Assembly: GCF_014898055.3 (NCBI RefSeq)
Contig: NW_023604295.1
Span: 67,667,730-67,731,729, forward strand
Source of the DNA: Talpa occidentalis
Taxonomy: Eukaryota; Chordata; Mammalia; Eulipotyphla; Talpidae
DNA: 64,000 nucleotides
Direction: 5' to 3'
Shown here: in pieces, positions 56,217 to 64,000 of the stretch
Numbering within the stretch: the stretch's first letter is position 1
Layout: every line of letters begins with the position of its first letter
Position numbers and translations under genes: made by a program
Notes under the pieces: model-generated
Databases searched by the model: none
Told to the model about the DNA's origin: nothing
The model's input: the letters and a program-made list of their open reading frames with translations, nothing else

Positions 56217-57232
56217 GAAAACTATATTCCTAGAATACTCTTGCTCTCAGAAACTAATTAGTACACATATGACCTGAACACATGAAGGCATTATCCAAAC
56301 ATTCCTGACCAGCTCTCATGGAACAACATTCCTTTAGAGAACTTTGCTCAGAATTGAAATAATGAGAGAGAGTGATCCAATTTTTTCCCCTCTCTGACAG
56401 CACATAGCAGTAAAATGTTCTTTGTAGTGGAGGGCCAATATATGTGATTAATGATTATAGTAAAAATAGAACAATATTTTCCTATATATATGAGAATATG
56501 TTAACTCACCTTTTTTTTCATATTATTTAGTGGAGGCATTTACTTCAAAGACAGCCTTCTTAAAACGAAAATTATTACACAGTGCTGATGGAGAGAGAAG
56601 TTTCTGGGATCACAAAACTTGTTGTCTAGGTCATTTGTGGGGAGGACTCCTTGGGTGACCTCAGGAGTGTGGTTTCTCCTGAGTAGACTATTGCTGATAT
56701 TAATTCCTTCTCTAGGTTAGTGGATGATAAATCTGTGCTGCCTTGAGGAAAAAAAAAAACAAAACACAACAACCTATAAAGCATTTTTTTTTCCTTTCTG
56801 TACTTTTGAGCATTTGCAGGTGTAACCCACATCCAGCTGACGTTATGTAACAGTTTTTCCAACGCCTGCACTACCCTGGGGATAGGAAATCACTTTGATT
56901 TCCTTTTGTAGGTTGACATCAGCACTTCAAATGAATGGCTAAGGATAGCGTTGTGTGCAGAGTTGTTTGGATGCCAGGGCGAGAGGGCAGTTGTCTTGTT
57001 GGCTTCATTAACAACCTACAGGCTTCTTCAAAGAGTTTCCTTAGCGGTGGAGAATCTGTAAGGTAAGGATGATAATGTCTGAATGGAAGTTGTAGACTGT
57101 AGGATAGGCCAATCCCTGAGTGGAAGTAATCCCTTGAAACTTGCCTCATGGGGACCTCTGTTGACAGAGTGGGCATGTGTGTCAGGGCAGGTGGCACCAG
57201 GGAAGACAAGGAAAAGTATAACAGAGACCAAA
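56217..57232. other. Unrecognised, with longer minus-strand frames
   Basis: On minus, 119-codon frames at 56,919-57,278 and 57,028-57,387, and an 81-codon frame at 56,626-56,871, run through GC-moderate sequence. The last has a good splice-acceptor-like polypyrimidine tract at 56,742-56,756 (minus reading). No protein family is recognised; old ERV debris is a plausible alternative. Confidence 0.4.
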
Positions 57233-57234
57233 TA

Positions 57235-57439
57235 CAGCTGACCCTTGAATAATGTGGGTTTGAATAGTGTGGGTCCACTTATATGGCACTCAGTCCTCTG
57301 TATCTGCAGTCTGTATTCACAAATTCTACGCACTGCAGACAGTGGAGGCAGGAAATAAGGGACTTGAGCATCCACTGATTTTGGCATTCATGGGGGTCTT
57401 GAAATCAACTTCCCATGGAAAATGAGAGAGGACTATCAC
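57235..57439 (+). mobile_element. Tigger-like MITE
   Basis: Left end CAGCTGACCCTTGAATAATG with GTGTGGGTCCACTTATAT; right part GGGACTTGAGCATCCACTGA, TTTTGGCATTCATGGGGGTC and a decayed terminus GAGGACTATCAC. TA flanks both ends (57,233-57,234; 57,440-57,441). This matches non-autonomous Tigger-group elements of the Tigger2/MER28 relation with a different 3' body. The centre is deleted. It lies 15 bases from the first solo LTR. Confidence 0.75.
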
Positions 57440-57454
57440 TAAGTTTTGTGGAGC

Positions 57455-57869
57455 TGTAGGGGCAGGACAGGACACAGAGCAGGTTTTCTGATCCCATGCA
57501 GACCGGGTAAAGGAGGAGTCAGAGTCCTCAGTGGTTTTTGCAGGTCTTTTATTGGGGTTCACCAGGCATATGGGAGGCAGGGGTCCAGGCTGGCAAGCCT
57601 CCCAGCCCCCAGCAAGTCTTTACTCTATCTGGGCTCTCTGGTCGTTCGTTCTGCTGCTTCTCGGTTTCTCTTTCGGCTTCTGCTTTGGCTTCTGCTGCTG
57701 CTTTCTCGGCTTCTGGTGACCCTGTGATGCCGCCCTTAAAAGCACAGTCTTAGCGCAGGTGTACCCACTTCAGGTGCCCGCCATCAGGCATGCATTCAGG
57801 ATCACAGGGTTCCCTCATCTATCCTGATGGCGGGAGGGCAGAAAAACCTGATATTTTCCTTACCCTACA
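57455..57869 (-). mobile_element. Solo ERV LTR no. 1, antisense, 5-bp duplication
   Basis: On plus it runs from TGTAGGGGCAGG to CCTTACCCTACA, 415 bp, so in its own sense it starts TGTAGGGTAA and ends CCCCTACA (nearly symmetrical termini). GGAGC is exactly duplicated at 57,450-57,454 and 57,870-57,874. Poly-A signal AATAAA (complement at 57,548-57,553) is intact and followed by R-U5. It has a GAAGCC-type purine-rich block in sense and a TTTTAAG TATA-like site in GGGCTTTTAAGGG-type context. No internal ERV sequence is present. Confidence 0.93.
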
Positions 57870-57874
57870 GGAGC

Positions 57875-57978
57875 CAATAGTTCCATGTTGATTTTCAACT
57901 CCATAATGGTGGGCATCTCCACTCCTCTGTTCAAGGAGTGCAGCTGCACTCGAGATGAGCTCAGGTGGGAGATGTAGC
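57875..57978. other. Spacer between solo LTRs 1 and 2
   Basis: About 100 bases of host sequence between two independent insertions; nothing recognised. Confidence 0.6.
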
Positions 57979-57983
57979 CTGAG

Positions 57984-58335
57984 TGTAGGGTAAAAAATGT
58001 CAGGCTTTTCTGCCCTCCCGCCATTAGGATAGATGATGGAACCCTGTGGTCCTGAATGCATGCCTGATGGCGGGCACCTGGAGTAGGGTGTGGGCATAGG
58101 TAGATGGGATTCACCTGGGCTGAGACTGGGCTTTTAAGGGCGGTGTCATGGGGATGCCAGAAGAAGCTGAGAGAAGAGAGAACATGAGGGAACACCATAG
58201 AGCCCAGATAGAGTGAGGATGTGCTGGGGGCTGGAAGAACTGCCAGGCCTCCCGGCCCCCCTAGCACCCTTGCCTGCCATATGCCTGGTAAATGTAAATA
58301 GAAGACCCGCGAAAGCCACTGAGGACTCGACTCCT
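57984..58335 (+). mobile_element. Solo ERV LTR no. 2, sense, left part (host of a nested LTR)
   Basis: Starts TGTAGGGTAAAAAATG in sense and runs through GGGCACCTGGAGTAGGGTG and GGGCTTTTAAGGGCGG to GAGGACTCGACTCCT, where it is cut by LTR no. 3. The poly-A signal position reads AATAGA (58,297-58,302) instead of AATAAA, so it looks inactivated. The left flank CTGAG (57,979-57,983) is matched at 58,844-58,848 beyond the right part. Frames of 92-172 codons through it are not genes. Confidence 0.92.
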
Positions 58336-58781
58336 TGTAGGGGCAGGAATGACCACTGAGCAGGTTTTCTGATCCCATGCAGACCGGGTAAAGGAGGAGT
58401 CAGAGTCCTCAGTGGTTTTTTTGCAGGTCTTTTATTGGGATTTCAGATACACAGCAGGCAGGGGTGCTGGGGGGCCGGGAGGCTGGCAGGCCTCCCAGCC
58501 CCCAGCAGGTCTTCACTCTGGGCTTTCTGGTCTTCTCTCGGCTTCTGCTTCTCTTGCTTCTTTCTCTGCTTTCGTTCGTTCTTGGCTTCTTCTTGGCTTC
58601 TACTGGCATCCCTGTGATGCCGCCCTTAAAAGCCCAGTCTCAGCCCAGGTGAATCCCATCTACATCTGCCCACACCCTACTCCAGGTGCCCGCCATCAGG
58701 CATGCATTCAGGACTGCAAGGATCCATCATCTATCCTGATGGCAGGAGGGCAGAAAAACCTGACTTTTTCTTTACCCTACA
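58336..58781 (-). mobile_element. Solo ERV LTR no. 3, antisense, nested in LTR no. 2
   Basis: On plus from TGTAGGGGCAGG to CTTTACCCTACA, 446 bp, same family as nos. 1 and 2. CTCCT is duplicated exactly at 58,331-58,335 and 58,782-58,786 and belongs to LTR no. 2, so this insertion is the later event. Poly-A signal intact (complement at 58,431-58,436). The purine-rich GAAGCC/GAAC block is longer than in the other two copies. The 194-codon frame starting at 58,412 is antisense read-through of this LTR. Confidence 0.94.
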
Positions 58782-58786
58782 CTCCT

Positions 58787-58843
58787 CCTATACCCGGTCT
58801 GCTGGATCAGAAAACCTGCCCAGTGGTCCTTCCTGACTTTACA
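58787..58843 (+). mobile_element. Solo ERV LTR no. 2, right part
   Basis: Resumes LTR no. 2 exactly after the nested insertion: CCTATACCCGGTCTGCTGGA, TCAGAAAACCTGCCCAGTGG and the terminal CCTGACTTTACA. With the left part it totals about 409 bp. The flank CTGAG follows at 58,844-58,848. Confidence 0.92.
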
Positions 58844-58848
58844 CTGAG

Positions 58849-60997
58849 GAGCAACACAACGCTCTGCTCAGAACGCACAGCTGCAGATAAGAAAGATTAT
58901 AAAGTCAAAAGGGGAGGAAGAGAAGGAAAGTATAGAACAAAAGTTCAAATAATGGGGTTCCACTTCCAAAATCATAGGACTCTGGTAATATCATAACTGG
59001 ACATTGAGTAAGTACAGTGGATTCTCAGTTCTCTGGGGACACATATACCGATTCCATAGAAACAAAGAATGGGGGTATGATATGTTGCCATTGTCATGTG
59101 GCTAGACAACAGTTTTAAACTGTGAAACAGACTTAGTATTCAAAGCTAAAATTGTAATCACTGATAGGCTTTGAATTATGTGTCAAGCTTTTTTTTAACT
59201 CTTCAGTAAAGTCAACTAATAGTTATCTTTATTATATGATTATACTAATTTTAAACAAAATCTATTTGTCTTGCATGTTCAAGTAAAGTACTTTAATGAG
59301 AAATGTATGTAGAATGAGGCATGTTTCCTCATTAGTACCCTTGACATTAAAAGTAGTTTTCAGATTTGCCTGCAGTGTGACTAAGTGTTAAAGCAAACAT
59401 TTTTGCTTGTAGCAAGCAGCATGGAATATCTGCATTTTGGAAATTTCTCCAGGGATCTATTTTGAAATTGAGATGCAAAATATTACCAAAAGCTCTGGGG
59501 GCAAAAATTGCCATCTAGTGCATACAGCTCATGGTATTAAATTGGCTAAGGAAGAGCCTTGTTTGGGTTATTTGCAGATTTCCTTTTAATGATTCATCAC
59601 ATCATTAACATATTGCAAGGAACAGGATGACAAAATGCCTTATATTTACTATAAAGTCTGGTTTTGAGAGAACATTATTTGTGACATTACTCGAGTCCTA
59701 TTTATGGAAACCATTTTTATCAGCACCTGGAATAGCACTGAGCAACTAGGATGTTTTTTATCTTGTGGACAATTAAATCACATAATTTTTTGTGTTTCCC
59801 ACTTTAGCTTCTAAAGAACTGTTAGAGGCAAAATCGTGACCCCTCTAGATCAAATATACCACATTCTACTGCCTGTGTCTCATGTATAACCTCATCTCAT
59901 TTCTTTGTTTCTACATTTTTTTTTTCTTTCTTCTACTTTCCTCTATTTTACAAAAAATTAGTTGGGAGTTCTAATTCATCTTTGGAAGCAAGATAGGCAT
60001 TAGATGGAATTGATATTTGTTTGGATGTGTTTAGTAACACCTGATTGGGTTCTAGCATCCTACCTGTATGCTTCCCGGTGTAGAGGAAGGTCAGAGTTAG
60101 CAACCTCTGAATCATATCAATATTGCAAAGCAATGTTGCTTTAATTAAAAAAAAATTAAAAATTTAGAAAAGAGGTCAGTCCTATAAACATTCTAGTTTT
60201 CTTCATTGATGATAATTTCTTTGTCTCTGCTCCCTGCCCCACTGCCATATTGCTGTGGCACTTTTGTTAGCTTACTGTCTGATTAGTAGGAGTTTGTGCT
60301 TCTGTCTGAAGTGAAATATTTGTATACTTTGATCAGATGCCTTCTTAATTTCTTAACTATTTCTTGGTGAAAGAGTTTTAAAAGAATTTAATCCTCTGAC
60401 ACTCACATTATACTTACATACTACCAATGTGAAGTAATGTGTCTTTGATTGATCAAACTTTATCCCTTAAATCTACCAAAATTGATATGAATTTGAGTTC
60501 TGTCTTAAATGAAGAAAAGAAAAGATTCTTGGGCTAATAAAACAGGTGGCTGGGAAAATATGGTAATAGGTTGCAAATTAATTCTATTAAATGAAGTTTT
60601 TCCACAGCAAATTAAATTAATAGTACTATAGATACACATAGTTAGACAAAGGAAGTTTTACATAATGGTGATAGATTTAGTGGTAGACTTATTCTGAGAA
60701 ACAAAACTAAGCAACTAAGTATATGTTAAAAAGAAAAGGAAAACAGAATCCCAGTATGCTCAGTTTTACCCTACAGATCACTTTCGGGAGACTGAGAAAG
60801 CACATACATGTGTTTCCAGTTCTGGTTTAACACTGAAACTCTAGCCTCTTATGTCTTATTCTCATTCCTAAATGCATAACTCTATCAAAAATGTGCCTGA
60901 TATCAAATCCATATACTTATTTTCTTTTGAAAAGTCAAAGTCACTCCACAGTTCTTTGGGAATTCTAGTCACTGACCGTGCACAGTAGGAAAGGCTT
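58849..60997. other. About 2.1 kb unrecognised, up to the assembly gap
   Basis: No gene. A short A-rich block with TTGCTTTAATTAAAAAAAAA lies at 60,137-60,160 and may be an L1 or SINE tail. Otherwise AT-rich. Confidence 0.4.
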
Positions 60998-61097
60998 NNN
61001 NNNNNNNNNNNNNNNNNNNNNNNNNNNNNNNNNNNNNNNNNNNNNNNNNNNNNNNNNNNNNNNNNNNNNNNNNNNNNNNNNNNNNNNNNNNNNNNNN
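60998..61097. other. Assembly gap (100 N)
   Basis: Exactly 100 N, the conventional size for a scaffold gap of unknown length. The true distance is therefore unknown. Confidence 0.98.
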
Positions 61098-61109
61098 AAG
61101 CTATTCATT

Positions 61110-61330
61110 TTACTCATGATTTTAAGCCTGAACTAGAGCATCTGCATTATAATCCTTACCTCACACTTTACTAGATGTGCAGTCTTGGACAAGACATTTC
61201 ATCTTTCTAAACTCCAGTTTTCTTACTGGTAAATGCAAGGAAAGTAATGCTTGCTGAAGATTTAATTGAAATAATAAGAATGTAAAATTCTAAGGATTAA
61301 ATGAAATAATACTAACAATTGGTCAGTACA
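61110..61330 (+). mobile_element. MIR SINE remnant, sense
   Basis: GAACTAGAGCATCTGCATTA, CTCACACTTTACTAGATGTG, CTTGGACAAGACATTTCATC, AACTCCAGTTTTCTTACTGG and GGATTAAATGAAATAATACT follow MIR order. Its left end may extend into the assembly gap. Confidence 0.75.
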
Positions 61331-61344
61331 AGGGAAACAGTCTG

Positions 61345-61875
61345 GTAGTTTCCTAATATACTTACCAGGGAACCCAATCACCCCATTCTTATGTATTTAC
61401 CCAAGTGAAATGAACACACATTACCACAAAGACCTTGCCTGATTGTTTATTTACAATCATTAAAAACTGAAAATAACCCAAAATGAGTCAACTGGTAAAT
61501 GCAGAGATAGATTATGCTAAAATTGAATATTTCTCAGTAATAAAAGAAACATACAATATATGCAATTGTATGGATCGTTCTTAAAACTGTTGTGCTGAAG
61601 CAAAGAATTCAGGTTCAAAACATCACAATCCACATCACAATGACATTGTGGAAAAAATATAAAATTACAGGGACTGAAATCAGATCATTGTTTACTAGCA
61701 TATGAAATCTAGAGTTTGGGAGAAAGAATTGATTACAAATGGGTGCAAAGTAATTTTTTGATGTGATAGAAATTTTCCTTTTCTTAATTTCAGAGGTGGT
61801 AGCATGAGTATACACACTTGTCAAAACTCACAACTTTATATTCAAAGAGGATGAATAGTTTACATACATTAATCA
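61345..61875 (+). mobile_element. LINE-1 fragment (ORF2 end to 3' UTR), sense
   Basis: TATGTATTTACCCAAGTGAA, TGTTTATTTACAATCATTAA, AAATAACCCAAAATGAGTCA, TCTCAGTAATAAAAGAAACA, TACAGGGACTGAAATCAGAT, AGTAATTTTTTGATGTGATA and GTATACACACTTGTCAAAAC match L1 ORF2-end and 3'-UTR order ('tatttacccaaa...', 'ggaaacaaccc', 'tactcagcaataaaaag', 'gatcagtggttg'). No open frame remains. Confidence 0.8.
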
Positions 61876-62144
61876 ATAACCCCGATGTTAATGAAAAACA
61901 TTTAGCAAAGTTCCTAGTATATAATAAATATACAAATAATATATGTTCTCTTTATATTTGACCTTTTAAAAAATAATAACAATAAGTGGAGTAAAACTGC
62001 TTTTTTAAATGAGTGGCTATTATATAGCAATCTAAGACGTGCAGTACAGTACACTTTCATCACCAATCACAGATGTACTTTTGACTTGATTTCTTGTGAA
62101 TTTGGGGCTTCCTTTCAGAGGTCTTCACTGTACTGAATATTTTC

Positions 62145-62850
62145 TTTTAAAACAAAATTTTTATTTAATAAGCATTGGATTTACAGAAAAATATCAAAAG
62201 ATAGAACCAAGAATTCCTGCTTACTCTACACCTACTTTCTCCATTTTTAGCATTACTAATTACTGTGCACATTTGCCACAATTAATGAACTAATATTAGT
62301 AACTTATTAACTAAAATCCAAACTTTATTCAGGCTTCTTTGTTCATTATCTATTGTAGCTTACAGATCCCACCTAGATGAGTGCATTCCATTTGGTATGC
62401 CTGTCTCCTTAGGTCCTTCTTGTTTCCTATAGTCATTCAGACTTTGATGATATTGACACGTATAAGGAGTATTGATCAGATCATTTGTAGAATGCCTAAC
62501 TGTGATCTGTCTAATGTTTTCCTCATTATTAGACTGGAGTTCTGAGTTCTATGGAGGAAAACCACAGACATGAAGTACTGTTTTCATCTTATATGAAGGT
62601 GTATTGAATGCTCTTAACTGCGTCACTCCATCTTCAAATTATGAGGATGACTGCACTGATCCTCAGGACACATCCTCACACTGATAATGTTCAGAAAGAC
62701 CTTCTTAATAATATTCATTTACAATATGATTCTCTGTTCTCTACTTAACTTTCAGGGGTATTTTATTGCTTTGCTCTTCTCCATCTTCCAACACCCCCTG
62801 CAGCAAAGTATACAATTCTCTGGAATTACCAATATGACAGAATCATAATC
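62145..62850 (-). mobile_element. LINE-1-related fragment, antisense
   Basis: Plus reading: CTCCATTTTTAGCATTACTA, TTACTGTGCACATTTGCCAC, TCCAAACTTTATTCAGGCTT, GGTATGCCTGTCTCCTTAGG, TAGTCATTCAGACTTTGATG, CTAATGTTTTCCTCATTATT, GACTGGAGTTCTGAGTTC. This phrase order is one I know from old L1M elements in antisense. The borders are diffuse. Confidence 0.65.
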
Positions 62851-62854
62851 ACTG

Positions 62855-63660
62855 CTAGTTCTCTGAAGGGACAAGGTGGGAAGCTGGTTCCCAGGACTCA
62901 GGGAAGATGGCATAAGGAGATGACAGCCTGGTTGGAGGGGGTATTTGGAAGAATTTTATAGCTATGCTATAAGGAACTTGGGAAAAAATACCTGATCTCA
63001 CATTCTCTCCAAGGCCCTGTCTTATGCTGTGAAAGAGGATCACCTGTTAGTTCATATAATGCACAGAGGACAGCAATAGAGTGTGAATGAGGCTGTAGAA
63101 TGAATCTGGAGGGGCAACTAGATGAAACCAACACATCACCCTCCAAATGTTCAACTCTGGAAAATTCCTCTTCTTCCAAGAATTCTCTTTTGCAGGTAAA
63201 TCCCCTCCATTCTTCTCCTGTGTCTCATGTTTTTAAGATTTCTCACTCTCTTCATTATTTATCTGTCTCTATTAGATCCCTGTGTCAGTCTGAAAAAGCA
63301 ATTCTGTTATTCAGTTGGTCTAGTTCAGGATTTTTTTACTTTGGACAAGTGACCAAAACCAAAATCTGGATGAATCTTGAATGTTGTGTCACATTTAGGA
63401 TGAATGAGTTATGCAAGCTGACCATAGATCTGAGGCATACAAGCAGGGGAGAGGAGGAAGGGGTCAAAACAGGGGAGAGAAGAGCATAATGGATGGGTAG
63501 ATGGTCACGGGTGCTGTGGTGGTGGGAGAACTACAGGGACTACACCTGAGGGGAGAAATCGAATACTCTCCAAAAATTAACAACAATGTAAGAAAATTTA
63601 AAAAATAATGAAAAATATAAGTTAGATTGTGCATAATTTATAAAGACTCCAGCATGGAGT
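62855..63660. other. Unrecognised stretch with a 129-codon frame
   Basis: A plus frame at 63,100-63,489 (129 codons) is the longest outside recognised repeats. A frame this long is expected about once by chance in 64 kb of this composition (rough estimate), and no domain is recognised, so it is not called a gene. Near 63,520-63,620 there is an A-rich L1-like tail (CTACACCTGAGGGGAGAAAT). Confidence 0.45.
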
Positions 63661-63666
63661 CAGGAG

Positions 63667-64000
63667 CCAGCAGGAAGCTGGCACCTATGGGCTCAGCAGG
63701 GAACTGGAACCTATAGTGCTTAGCAGTGAGCCAGCAACCAATTGCCCTAGCAGGGAGCCTGCACCTATAAGGCCCAGCTGGGAGTCTGCACCTATAGAGC
63801 TCAGCAGGGACCAGCATCTACAGAGCTCAGCAGGGAGCCTGCACCCATAGGATTCAGGAGGGAGACAGATCCTATACACCTCAGCAGGGAGCCTGCACCC
63901 TAGGGCCCAGCAGGGAGCTGGTGCCTAGAGAACTCAGCAGTGAACGGCAATTGTAGGACCCACCACGGATTCAGCATCTACATGACTTAGGAGTAAGCTA
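63667..64000 (+). repeat. 27-bp minisatellite, runs off the window
   Basis: About 12.5 diverged tandem units of 26-28 bases, with unit core AGCAGGGAGCCTGCACC then TATAGGGCTC. The best preserved units lie at about 63,750-63,910; decay is greater at both ends. Because 27 is a multiple of three, one minus-strand frame (63,685-63,879) stays open and reads as a nine-residue repeat rich in Gly, Ser, Leu; there is no evidence that it is translated. Confidence 0.9.

Noticed and set aside
57860..58378. 172-codon minus-strand open frame
   Set aside because: It is antisense read-through of LTR no. 2 plus the edge of no. 3; parts of its translation repeat those of the 194-codon frame.
58412..58996. 194-codon plus-strand open frame, the longest in the window
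   Set aside because: It lies almost entirely within solo LTR no. 3 read in antisense and continues into the right part of LTR no. 2. Similar frames open in the sister LTR copies because of shared sequence, not coding.
63100..63489. 129-codon plus-strand frame outside named repeats
   Set aside because: No domain, splice context or neighbouring exon was recognised, and a single frame of this length is about what chance would give in this window.
63667..64000. CRISPR-like or gene-encoded repeat array
   Set aside because: Units are contiguous and diverged without unique spacers, in a eukaryotic repeat-rich context; a minisatellite is the adequate explanation.

Overview
This window is non-coding mammalian nuclear DNA, intergenic or from a large intron. 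It is AT-rich, has no CpG island that I can see, and holds no long conserved reading frame. It is built from dated layers of transposable-element debris: MIR and L2/CR1 remnants, MLT1/MST-type MaLR LTRs, MER5-like hAT and Tigger2/MER28-like DNA elements, 3'-end fragments of LINE-1, several endogenous-retrovirus LTRs, and 14 copies of a young tRNA-derived SINE with target-site duplications. The SINE has a tRNA-like head with A and B boxes and a tail of TAAATAAATAAAT. It is not the primate, rodent, carnivore or horse SINE as I know them. From memory it most resembles tRNA SINEs of rhinolophoid (horseshoe/leaf-nosed) bats, but that attribution is uncertain; placental, probably laurasiatherian, is safer. 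All family names were assigned by eye from remembered consensus motifs, not by a database search.

Layout. 1-12.9 kb: antisense L1 fragments, an antisense MLT1-type LTR, MIR/CR1 remnants and six SINEs. 12.9-23.8 kb: no SINE at all; an antisense LTR-like block near 13.2-13.6 kb, an L2 tail, an MLT1-type LTR at 15.0-15.4 kb, then about 7 kb (15.4-22.3 kb) with almost nothing recognisable as a repeat. 23.8-38 kb: SINEs at 23.8, 31.3-31.7 (a tandem pair), 35.6 and 37.7 kb, an MLT1-type LTR, a hAT fragment and MIRs. 38-52 kb: microsatellites, two copies of one LTR family (39.3-40.1 and 50.4-51.35 kb), a clean solo LTR with a 4-bp duplication (44,087-44,729), a Tigger2/MER28-like element and two SINEs. 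52-58.9 kb: old repeats, a MIR split by a SINE, another LTR-like block, and the most striking structure in the window: three solo LTRs of one ERV family within 1.4 kb, one nested inside another in the opposite orientation, each with an exact 5-bp duplication. 59-64 kb: an assembly gap of 100 N (60,998-61,097), L1 fragments in both orientations, and a 27-bp minisatellite running off the right edge.

No protein-coding gene, functional RNA gene or CRISPR array can be supported. The longest open frames (194, 172 and 157 codons) lie inside LTRs or SINEs. Three short exon-like stretches (about 20.9, 22.6 and 56.7 kb) are recorded as weak candidates in the findings only. I found no previously undescribed biological system; the value of the window is its readable insertion history.
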